64,000 nt of DNA from Cutibacterium equinum (GTDB lineage: Bacteria > Actinomycetota > Actinomycetes > Propionibacteriales > Propionibacteriaceae), in the NCBI RefSeq assembly GCF_028021195.1, contig NZ_CP115668.1:2170001-2234000 (forward strand). The letters are read 5' to 3'. The position numbers and the translations under genes are program-made. This document shows, piece by piece, positions 19,313 to 27,935 of the stretch; the stretch's first letter is position 1, and the number at the start of each line of letters is the position of its first letter. The notes under the pieces were generated by a model that saw nothing but the letters and a program-made list of their open reading frames with translations, did no database searches and had not been told where the DNA came from.

Positions 19313-19882
19313 GTGATGTGGTCACTGGAGTGTGCTTGGCGGCCGTCTTCTCCGAGAATGGAGGAGGTTGCTGCGCGCGTGGTTGAGTGGTGTAACCAGG
19401 TAGGTGGTCTTTATCCTGAGTTGAGCGAATGGCGATTTACCGCAGACTCGAAACGGGCGGAGTTGGCCACACAATTGGCTACCGAGCATGAGTTGGCCCG
19501 AAGTCTCGTGGCCGACGGGGGCGTCGCGTCTATCTGGGCCCCGCAGGGTCATCTGCGCGTGGATGTCAACGCGGATGAGTATGCGAAGCGGAAGAATTTG
19601 TTTCGCTTTGTGGCAATGGGGAGATCACCGGGCGCCGTGGACGAGGATGATGAGGATGTGGCCATGATGATGACAGAGATGGCCTGTCGCATTTTTTCGC
19701 CTGAGTATGTCAACTGCGGGAACGCGAAAGCGGAGCCGATGATTGACGACGATGCTCTTGTGTCAGCGGTGAACTATGCGCGGCGAGACATATATGATTC
19801 GTATCCGGATTTCGTGCGGGCGGCGCGGGTCATACGTACCACAGCGGAGGGAGTGTTCTTCGCTCGCCCCGAGGAGGACTAA
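19313..19882 (+). CDS. Immunity protein paralogue (copy 4, orphan, opposite strand)
   Basis: 189 aa, colinear with the immunity proteins at 422-994 and 1261-1833 (same MMWSL start, YPELSEWRFTADSKRA block, YDSYPDFVRAARVIRTTAEGVFFA end) but with clear substitutions, for example SLECAWRPSSPRMEE near the start. It is the most diverged of the four, so the oldest split. A GTG-ATG pair follows AGGAGA. It is preceded by a decayed toxin tip. It would give resistance to toxins from relatives. The terminator at 19974 lies 92 bp downstream. Confidence 0.75.
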   Translation: MMWSLECAWRPSSPRMEEVAARVVEWCNQVGGLYPELSEWRFTADSKRAELATQLATEHELARSLVADGGVASIWAPQGHLRVDVNADEYAKRKNLFRFVAMGRSPGAVDEDDEDVAMMMTEMACRIFSPEYVNCGNAKAEPMIDDDALVSAVNYARRDIYDSYPDFVRAARVIRTTAEGVFFARPEED

Positions 19883-19973
19883 CAGGTACTCGCGGATTGA
19901 AGGCCTCGACACCCTCATCTGTGAAAAGCCCATATACCGCGCAACACATACCTTTTCCCACCGCACCGCAAAC

Positions 19974-20009
19974 GTGAATACCGCGGCCACAATGGGCCGC
20001 GGCATTCAC
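19974..20009. terminator. Bidirectional terminator between immunity gene and argS
   Basis: A 15-bp stem with one mismatch (19974-19988 with the arm ending at 20009) around a short AT-rich loop, placed between two convergent genes. Flanking T/A tracts are weak. Confidence 0.7.
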
Positions 20010-20029
20010 ATCGTCAGAACGTACAATGA

Positions 20030-21700
20030 TCACATTCGATCCGGGGCGTCAATACCCAACAAGTCCAGACCGCGAGCGAGAACTCGACGAGTAGCCGCGC
20101 ACAGAGCCAGGCGGGACCCGCGCACCTCACCGGTACTACGAAGCACCGGGCACTGCTCGTAGAAGACCGAGTAGGCGCCAGCCAGCTCGTAGAGGTAGGT
20201 GCACAACTTGTGCGGGGTCAGGTCGTTGGCGACGACCTCGACAACCTCACCGAAGCGCGACAGCAGCAGGGCCAGCTGCTGCTCGGCCGGCTCGTCGAGG
20301 ACGCTGATGCGACCCCACACCATGGACTCCAGGTCGGCCTCGGGGTCGACGTTCGGGTTCGCCTCGGCGGCCGCCTTGCGCAGGATCTGGGACACGCGGG
20401 CGTGGGCGTACTGCAAGTATGGGCCGGTATCACCGGTGGTCTGCACCATCCGCTCGGCGTCGAAAACGTAGTCCTTTTGCAGACCGTTCGACAGATCGGA
20501 GTACTTGATGGCGGCCAGGGCGATATTCGGCGCGGCGTGGGTCTCGGCCTCGTCGAGCAGACTGGCCAGGCTGACCGTGCCACCCTCACGAGTCTTGAAC
20601 GGACGACCGTCGCGGCCAAGAACCATGCCGTAGCCGACATGCTGGGCCTCGACGTCGTCAGGCAGGAATCCGGCCATCTGAGCGACCTGGAAGAGCATCT
20701 CGAAGTGGTGACTCTGACGCACGTCGGTGACATAAATGATGCGGTCGGCCTTGAGCGTGTTGACGCGACGACGAATAGCGGCCAGATCAGTAGCGTCGTA
20801 ACCGAATCCGCCGTCCTTCTTGCGGACGATCATCGGGGCGTCCTGGCCCTCGACGAAGACACACAGGGCACCGTTGTCCTCGACGGCCAGGCCGTCGGCC
20901 TCAAGCTCGTCGACAACCCTCGGCAGATCGTCGTTGTAGGTGGACTCACCAGCGAGGTCCTCGTCAGTCAGCAGCACCGAGAGTCGAGCGTAGTTGGCGT
21001 TGAATCCCTGGAGGGAGACGTCGATGAGGATGCGCCAGATGCGCAGGGTCTCCTCGTCGCCACCCTGCAACTTGACGACGCGACGACGGGCGCGGTCAGC
21101 GAACTCGGGATCGGCATCGAAGGTCTTCTTGGAATCCTTGTAGAGCTGCTCGACCTCGGGCAGGTCGAAGGTGGAGACGTCCAACCGGTTCTCGACGATG
21201 TACTCCACGAGCATGCCGAACTGAGTGCCCCAGTCGCCCAGATGGTTCTGCGGAATGACGGTGTGACCCTGGGAGCTGAGTACCCGATTGAAGCAGTCGC
21301 CGATGATGGTCGAGCGCAGATGGCCGACGTGCATCTGCTTGGCGACGTTGGGGGCCGAGTAGTCGATGACGACGCGCTGAGGCTGCTCGACCTGGACGAT
21401 ACCGACGTGGGGGTCGGTGATGAGGTCGGATGCGACGCGGGCCAGCACGTCGGAACGCAGCCGCAGGTTGATGAATCCCGGGCCGGCAATGTCAGGGGTC
21501 TCACACAGGTCCTCGACATCGAGCTTGGCGACGATATCGGCAGCGACGTCGCGAGGCGGGCGTCCTTCCTCCTTGGCCAGCCGCAGGGCGACGTTGGACT
21601 GGAAATGCCCGAACTGTGGCTTGGTGGCGGGGCGCAACTGAGGATCAGTACCGGTGACGGCCTGGATCCGGGCAGCAAGCTGAGTAGGAAGAGACGACAT
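20030..21700 (-). CDS. argS: Arginyl-tRNA synthetase
   Basis: A 556-aa class I aminoacyl-tRNA synthetase. The HIGH motif is HVGH in PNVAKQMHVGHLRSTIIGD, and the conserved GDWGTQFG follows. The KMSKS region is replaced by the usual ArgRS variant (GRPFKTREGGTVSL). The C-terminal DALR anticodon-binding domain ends LARGLDLLGIDAPDRM, as expected. It charges tRNA-Arg in the cytoplasm. A GGGAGA lies 8 bp upstream of the ATG. It is a single gene, convergent with the immunity gene across a terminator. Confidence 0.97.
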   Translation of the reverse strand: MSSLPTQLAARIQAVTGTDPQLRPATKPQFGHFQSNVALRLAKEEGRPPRDVAADIVAKLDVEDLCETPDIAGPGFINLRLRSDVLARVASDLITDPHVGIVQVEQPQRVVIDYSAPNVAKQMHVGHLRSTIIGDCFNRVLSSQGHTVIPQNHLGDWGTQFGMLVEYIVENRLDVSTFDLPEVEQLYKDSKKTFDADPEFADRARRRVVKLQGGDEETLRIWRILIDVSLQGFNANYARLSVLLTDEDLAGESTYNDDLPRVVDELEADGLAVEDNGALCVFVEGQDAPMIVRKKDGGFGYDATDLAAIRRRVNTLKADRIIYVTDVRQSHHFEMLFQVAQMAGFLPDDVEAQHVGYGMVLGRDGRPFKTREGGTVSLASLLDEAETHAAPNIALAAIKYSDLSNGLQKDYVFDAERMVQTTGDTGPYLQYAHARVSQILRKAAAEANPNVDPEADLESMVWGRISVLDEPAEQQLALLLSRFGEVVEVVANDLTPHKLCTYLYELAGAYSVFYEQCPVLRSTGEVRGSRLALCAATRRVLARGLDLLGIDAPDRM

Positions 21701-21919
21701 GGCGCCATTCTCCCACGGCGTCGATCAGCTTCTCCACCCGGCGCGAGGCGGGCTGGAGAGGGGTCGGCATGGGCGGTGACACCGCGGAACTCCCATACTG
21801 ACGCCCAGACGATGAGCGGAGGGGGACAAGGGTCGACGCCACCGTCGGGGAACAGATGAGACCGTTCCTACGTTGTCCTTGATGACCAAGCACGCGATCA
21901 CCGATTCACAAGGAGGATC

Positions 21920-22741
21920 ATGAGCGTTCCCACCATCACTCTCAACGACGGAATTACCATCCCCCAGCTCGGCTTCGGCACCTGGCAGGTTCCCGCCGAC
22001 GAGGCTGAAAAGGCCGTCAGCAGCGCCTTGGAGGCCGGTTTCCGTCACATCGACACTGCCGCCATCTACGGCAACGAGGAGGGAGTTGGTCGTGCTCTCG
22101 CCGCCTCTGGTCTGGATCGCAAGGACCTCTTCGTCACCACCAAGCTGTGGAATGACGCCCACCACGCCGACGATGCCCGCAAGGCCATCGAGACCAGCCT
22201 GTCCAAGCTGGGCCTCGACCACGTCGACCTCTACCTCATCCACTGGCCTGCCACCGTCAAGTACGGAGACGCCTACATCGAGGCCTGGAACGCCCTGCAG
22301 GAGTTCAAGTCCGAGGGACTGACCCGTTCCATCGGCGTCTCCAACTTCAAGACCGAGCACCTCGACGCCATCGAGGGGGCCACCCCGAGCGTCGATCAGA
22401 TCGAGATGCACCCGTCGTTCAACCAGGCGAGCTTCCGCAAGGAGCTGGCCGAGCGCGGCATCAACCCGGAGGCGTGGAGCCCGCTGGGCCAGTCGAAGGA
22501 CCTCGACAACCCGGTGCTCGCCGACATCGCCACAGCGACCGGCAAATCCCCGGCCCAGGTCGTCATCCGCTGGCATCTGCAGATTGGCAACATCGTCTTC
22601 CCGAAGTCGGTGACCCCCTCGCGCATCGTCGAGAACTTCGACGTTTTCGACTTCGAGCTGTCCGACGAGCAGGTTGCCGCCATCGACGGCCTGGATCACG
22701 GCAACCGCATTGGTGGCGACCCGGCCACTGCCGACTTCTGA
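21920..22741 (+). CDS. Aldo/keto reductase (2,5-diketo-gluconate reductase type)
   Basis: A 273-aa single-domain TIM-barrel oxidoreductase. The AKR signature is clear: LGFGTWQV, FRHIDTAAIYGNEEGVG with catalytic Asp and Tyr, TTKLWNDAHH with catalytic Lys, LIHWP with the substrate His, and the NADPH-binding PKSVTPSRIVENFDVFDF near the C-terminus. It most resembles the AKR5 group that reduces small aldehydes and ketones with NADPH; the physiological substrate cannot be read from sequence. A strong AGGAGGA ribosome site precedes the ATG. It is monocistronic, with a terminator 20 bp downstream. Confidence 0.93.
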   Translation: MSVPTITLNDGITIPQLGFGTWQVPADEAEKAVSSALEAGFRHIDTAAIYGNEEGVGRALAASGLDRKDLFVTTKLWNDAHHADDARKAIETSLSKLGLDHVDLYLIHWPATVKYGDAYIEAWNALQEFKSEGLTRSIGVSNFKTEHLDAIEGATPSVDQIEMHPSFNQASFRKELAERGINPEAWSPLGQSKDLDNPVLADIATATGKSPAQVVIRWHLQIGNIVFPKSVTPSRIVENFDVFDFELSDEQVAAIDGLDHGNRIGGDPATADF

Positions 22742-22759
22742 TCCGACGCGAACTGAGGC

Positions 22760-22786
22760 GACGCGGGGACGGCTCGTCCCCGCGTC
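22760..22786 (+). terminator. Terminator after aldo/keto reductase
   Basis: A perfect 11-bp GC-rich stem (22760-22770 with 22776-22786) with a 5-nt loop. There is no strong T tract after it. Confidence 0.75.
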
Positions 22787-22855
22787 GTCGTTGGTGAACC
22801 TGCGTGGTTTTGTGACCCTGTCAGCGCTGCGGTCCCGCATGTGACGGGTTCCGCG

Positions 22856-23518
22856 TCAGGCTGCTTTGAGGGCTTTCTCCACACCGTCCTCATGCTTGCC
22901 CAGAACCGGGTCGCGGTGGGAGATGACGTCGATGATCATCTTTCCGCGCGCCCCGAACTCGCGGGCCCATCCTTTCCACCACACCTTGTCGCGAGGCTGC
23001 GAACGGTCCGGGGTGCCAGTGGCGTCCAGACCGGTCATTCGGCAGGTCGCGACGGTACGAACCTCGTGGTAGTCCTGGGTCACCATGATCGCTCGATCAA
23101 CCCCGAAGATCCGTCGAGCCCGAACACAGGTGTCGTAGGTGTCGAAGCCAGCGAAATCCTCGACGATCTTGGCTTCCGGAACCCCTTTGCTGATGAGGTA
23201 GTCCCTCATCGCCTTGGGCTCGTTGTAATGGGTTTCTCGGTTGTCCCCGGATACCAGGATCACCTTGGCCTTGCCGCTGCGGTAAAGATCCGCGGCCACG
23301 TCGAGGCGTCCTCGCAAATAGGCCGACGGCGCGCCCGAGGGCAGGACTTGGGCGCCCAGGACGATGGCGACGTCGCGCGGTTCGGTGTCAGCGACGTCGT
23401 GGATACGCCCGGCACTGAGCCCTCCCGCCAGCCCCCAAGGCCCCAACAGCGCGACAAGGGCAACAATGCATGTCGACACGATCACGGTGCGAATTGGGTG
23501 TCGGCGGCGCGAACTCAC
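22856..23518 (-). CDS. SanA/YdcF-like DUF218 membrane-anchored protein
   Basis: 220 aa with an N-terminal signal anchor (residues ~10-30) and a DUF218 domain: DVAIVLGAQVLPSGAPSAYLR, KVILVSGDN, a conserved E at YNEP, DTCVRARRIFGV and IMVTQDYHEVR. The length and VLGAQV..G.PS..L..RL match SanA (vancomycin high-temperature exclusion protein), implicated in envelope barrier function in enterobacteria; its reaction is unknown. I chose GTG 23518 because TACAGT lies six bases upstream (leaderless pattern) and GGGAGG abuts it; an in-frame GTG at 23545 would add nine residues. Confidence 0.85.
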   Translation of the reverse strand: MSSRRRHPIRTVIVSTCIVALVALLGPWGLAGGLSAGRIHDVADTEPRDVAIVLGAQVLPSGAPSAYLRGRLDVAADLYRSGKAKVILVSGDNRETHYNEPKAMRDYLISKGVPEAKIVEDFAGFDTYDTCVRARRIFGVDRAIMVTQDYHEVRTVATCRMTGLDATGTPDRSQPRDKVWWKGWAREFGARGKMIIDVISHRDPVLGKHEDGVEKALKAA

Positions 23519-23634
23519 CCTCCCACTGTATAACCCGTGTGCCACCTGCGGCGTGCGCCCCTGCGATGGCGTGTGGGAGCACGAAAGAGGTCACGACCAC
23601 GCCAGGCCGCCTACCCAAAACCCTGTCGCTCGTC

Positions 23635-23742
23635 CTAACGCTTGCCGATCTTGCGAAGGATCGCCACCAGGAGACCAATGATGACCGCGAGAATAACGAC
23701 TGCGACAACCAGCACCGCGATGATCAACAAATCATTCGACAT
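23635..23742 (-). CDS. Small single-span membrane peptide (35 aa)
   Basis: A 35-codon frame, MSNDLLIIAVLVVAVVILAV then IIGLLVAILRKIGKR. It is one long hydrophobic helix with an acidic N-cap and a basic C-terminus, the composition of real small membrane proteins and of type I toxins. The ribosome site is weak. An AT-rich perfect inverted repeat lies 45-67 bp upstream. It fills an otherwise empty gap between sanA and pgi. It has no recognisable family; it could be a regulator, a toxin or a chance frame, though the amphipathic ordering argues against chance. Confidence 0.45.
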   Translation of the reverse strand: MSNDLLIIAVLVVAVVILAVIIGLLVAILRKIGKR

Positions 23743-23786
23743 CAACTACACACCAATGACCTAGACCTTTCATTCAGCCAACAAAC

Positions 23787-23809
23787 AGTAATACTCATTA
23801 AGTATTACT
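23787..23809. repeat. AT-rich perfect inverted repeat (possible operator)
   Basis: AGTAATACT at 23787-23795 and its exact reverse complement at 23801-23809, separated by 5 nt, in a locally AT-rich patch of a GC-rich genome. It lies upstream of the 35-aa membrane peptide. A binding site is more likely than a terminator because the stem is AT-rich. Confidence 0.5.
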
Positions 23810-23885
23810 TCCTCGTTGAAGAATCTTGTCACGGCCACAGATCAAACGAAACGTTCACGACCTGTACGAAAGTACAGATTTTCTC

Positions 23886-23927
23886 GGGGTGGTGTTTGAC
23901 GGCATTAACACCGCCAAACACCACCCC
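23886..23927 (-). terminator. Terminator after pgi
   Basis: A perfect 13-bp stem (23886-23898 with 23915-23927) starting 8 bp beyond the pgi stop codon, with an internal 16-nt loop. Confidence 0.8.
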
Positions 23928-23934
23928 GCCGTGA

Positions 23935-25617
<1,683 letters not shown>

Positions 25618-25713
25618 ACCCCCAGCCTAGGAGATGGGGTGGGCATGGTGCCCTCGATGCCTGTCATCAGCTGCTCTCGCCTATCATGTTTCCGATCAAC
25701 CAAAGGAGGACGC

Positions 25714-26802
25714 GTGGCCGCGAGGTATCGCCGGGCTCTGGCCCTGACGTCGGTTCTCGTCGTCTTCACCATGACGATGCTGACCGGGTCAGTGTGGTCG
25801 GTTCACCTGCCCTGGTCGGCGTCGACGGCCCACGCCGCCCCGCCAGGCGCAACCCCACCTGGCGATCTGTCGGTGAGCGCAACCTTCGACCCCTCAGGCA
25901 CCATGCGCACCACAGGGACCTTGAAAACCCAGACCGGACAAGCAGTTTCGGGTGCTCCCATCAACCTGGCGGTGGACGGCAAGATTCTCGCCGTCGCGGT
26001 GACGAACAACGACGGAACATGGGCCAACACCTTCCGGCTACCGGCCTCGATCCAGGGCGGCAGCCACGAGCTGTCAGCGACATTCGATGGCGGCGCTGGT
26101 ATCGGGGCAGCCTCAGCGAGAGGCAGTTTCACAATCGCTCCAAAGGCCACCGTCCTGACGGCAACCGTGACACCGCCGACGGCCACGCCAGGAACGTTGC
26201 TCAACATCACAGGGGTGGTGACCCTGCCAAACCACCACCCTGTCACCGATGGTGCGGTGACGATTTTGCTTGGCCCTGACGGCCGTGATGCTCTCACCGC
26301 CCCCACAGATGCGCGGGGCAATTACCACGTCACGGCCCAGGTGCCGATGGACGCCCCCGATGGTCCCTTCACGGTCACAGTCAAGCTCGTGGACTCTCGG
26401 TACGCACCGTCTCAGAAAACCATGACGGTGCAGGTGAAGTCAGCAACTCCAACCCCCACCCCGACGCCAACCCCAACTCCCACGCCGACCCCGACTCCAA
26501 CCCCCACGCCAACGTCGGCAACCCCGACCCCGACACCCACCGAGGACAACGGGGAATCCCAGGACGGGCGGATACCGTCGACCTCATCCAGCCCGGTTCC
26601 GGTGACGCACCGCAGCGTGCTGGATGCCTTCGGCGGGAGCACACGGTTGTTGATATTCGGTGTCGTTCTCGGCTTCCTGGTGCTCGGGGTTCTCGTCGGG
26701 TCGTTCACCTACAACCGCGGCGGCAAGGGCAAGGGCCGCTCACAGAACCCTGATGACGCCGGCTCCCTCTTCGACGACTGGGACCACTCACAGCGACACT
26801 GA
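25714..26802 (+). CDS. Cell-surface Ig-like protein with Pro-Thr repeat stalk and C-terminal membrane anchor
   Basis: 362 aa from GTG 25714, with AAAGGAGG 4 bp upstream; the long frame further upstream is only the antisense of pgi. A signal peptide ends near AHA|AP (~residue 35-40). Two Ig-like/bacterial beta-sandwich repeats follow (SATFDPSGTMRTTGTLKTQT and ATVTPPTATPGTLLNITGVV). Then comes a (TP)n stalk of ~25 residues, a linker, a membrane helix (LLIFGVVLGFLVLGVLVGSF) and a basic/acidic tail. There is no LPXTG. The design is that of an exposed adhesin or envelope protein projected through the wall. The Pro-Thr stalk resembles the Pro-Thr-rich stretches of Cutibacterium dermatan-sulfate-binding adhesins, but the globular part is unlike them as far as I can tell. 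Confidence 0.85.
   Translation: MAARYRRALALTSVLVVFTMTMLTGSVWSVHLPWSASTAHAAPPGATPPGDLSVSATFDPSGTMRTTGTLKTQTGQAVSGAPINLAVDGKILAVAVTNNDGTWANTFRLPASIQGGSHELSATFDGGAGIGAASARGSFTIAPKATVLTATVTPPTATPGTLLNITGVVTLPNHHPVTDGAVTILLGPDGRDALTAPTDARGNYHVTAQVPMDAPDGPFTVTVKLVDSRYAPSQKTMTVQVKSATPTPTPTPTPTPTPTPTPTPTPTSATPTPTPTEDNGESQDGRIPSTSSSPVPVTHRSVLDAFGGSTRLLIFGVVLGFLVLGVLVGSFTYNRGGKGKGRSQNPDDAGSLFDDWDHSQRH
26445..26543 (+). repeat. Proline-threonine coding repeat, 6-bp unit
   Basis: Repeats of CC(N)AC(N) encode alternating Pro-Thr with a Ser-Ala interruption. The third positions vary, so selection acts on the peptide. All units are in-frame multiples of 6 bp, so copy-number change would alter stalk length without a frameshift. 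Confidence 0.85.
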
Positions 26803-26851
26803 CACCGGGCAGCCCGGCACAGCAACGCCGGCGCCCAAGACGTGACCCGGA

Positions 26852-27529
26852 TCAGGCCTCGGCGTCGGCAACGACCTGCAGAACCGACCGGCAACGCTCA
26901 CGCAACGCCGAGACGACTCCGTCCGCGCACACATCCCCGACGAGAACCTCGTCCAGACAGACCGCCAGGGCACCGGAGGCCAGCCACCGACGCAGTGCGT
27001 AGGACCCGACTCCACCGCGCGGAACAAGGGCAACGCCAGGTGCCATGGCGGTGAGGATGTCGCCGTAACTGGCCGAGCCCATGTCGGCGGGGGCGACCTG
27101 GACGGCATCGGCACCGGCAGCCCACGCTGCGCGGACCTCGGTGGGCGTCAGGGCGTCGGGGGCAGACGGGATCCCGGCCTGCCGTAGGGCGTCAAGGAGT
27201 TCGGGTGTGGCGGCAACGGGAAGGGCGAAGGCGACCTTGTCGTCAACAAGTCCTTGAACGTCGTCGACGGTCATGACGCCGTGGACACCAATGACGGCGC
27301 GACGACGGTAAATCTTGAGCACCGCGCGACGGCGTTCGGCGTCGGCAACGGGGAGGGTGAAGGCACGGACCTTCTCCTGAATCATGACCTCGATCGGAGC
27401 CATGAGGTCCGACGAGGCGACGTCGGGGAGAACGGCGATGATCTTGGACGCCCTCACCTCGTCGGGGAACACCAGTCGTCCGTCGGTGGGGACGTCGATG
27501 GGACCAGGCTCGTCAACCTCTGCGCTCAT
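26852..27529 (-). CDS. KDPG/KHG aldolase-like protein lacking the Schiff-base lysine
   Basis: A 225-aa protein on the Eda (2-keto-3-deoxy-6-phosphogluconate aldolase) fold: KIIAVLPDVASSDLMAPIEVMI, VIGVHGVMTVDDVQGLVDDKVAFALP, and PRGGVGSYALRRWLASGALAV all align with Eda. At the active site, Eda's KFFPAE lysine aligns with Gln (VQVAPAD), and the glutamate of LEVTLR is replaced (AFTLPV). Both catalytic residues are therefore missing, so it is probably not an aldolase. No edd or sugar genes are adjacent. A role as a binding or regulatory protein is possible. Confidence 0.75.
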   Translation of the reverse strand: MSAEVDEPGPIDVPTDGRLVFPDEVRASKIIAVLPDVASSDLMAPIEVMIQEKVRAFTLPVADAERRRAVLKIYRRRAVIGVHGVMTVDDVQGLVDDKVAFALPVAATPELLDALRQAGIPSAPDALTPTEVRAAWAAGADAVQVAPADMGSASYGDILTAMAPGVALVPRGGVGSYALRRWLASGALAVCLDEVLVGDVCADGVVSALRERCRSVLQVVADAEA

Positions 27530-27574
27530 GGATCACATCATGCCCCATCCTGGCGTCGGGGGTGAGGCCCGACC

Positions 27575-27651
27575 AGCTGAACCGTGGTGAGACCCAACCA
27601 GCCGAACCAGGGTGAGACCCCGACCAGCCGAACCAGGGTGAGACCCCGACC
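27575..27651 (+). repeat. Three direct repeats of about 26 bp
   Basis: Two identical 26-bp units (27600-27625 and 27626-27651; AGCCGAACCAGGGTGAGACC...) follow one diverged 25-bp unit (27575-27599). They sit head to tail without spacers in the gap before the helicase gene. Confidence 0.85.
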
Positions 27652-27696
27652 AACCAAATCCCTGCGCCGTGCATCCGATTCACCCCCTCTCCCCCT

Positions 27697-27764
27697 AGCT
27701 GCGCCAGTTGTGTCCCACCTGCGCCTCAAAAACCTGGCGCAGGTGGGACACAACTGGCGCAGCT
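27697..27764. repeat. Perfect 29-bp inverted repeat
   Basis: Arms 27697-27725 and 27736-27764 are exact reverse complements around a 10-nt loop (TCAAAAACCT). A stem this long and perfect is unusual for a terminator, and there is no T tract on either side. It could be a palindromic repeat element, a transcript-stabilising hairpin or a protein target. Short imperfect repeats rich in CAGGAG/GACGCAGG follow to about 27860. Confidence 0.9.
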
Positions 27765-27935
27765 GGAACCGGAGCGACGGTCGGTCGACGCAGGAGAACC
27801 CAGGTTGACGCAGGAGGACGCAGGTTAACCCGGGACAACTCGGAGGAACACAGGAGAACACAACCGGCACCGGTCACGTCCGAGCCCACCACTACATTGG
27901 AAGCCGTCCTGCCCGCCCCGACCCGAGGAGATACC

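Noticed and set aside
20210-21859. 549-codon open frame opposite argS
   Set aside because: Antisense of a clear arginyl-tRNA synthetase; no independent signature.
27575-27651. Direct repeats considered as a CRISPR array
   Set aside because: The units are contiguous without spacers, only three in number, and no cas genes are nearby.
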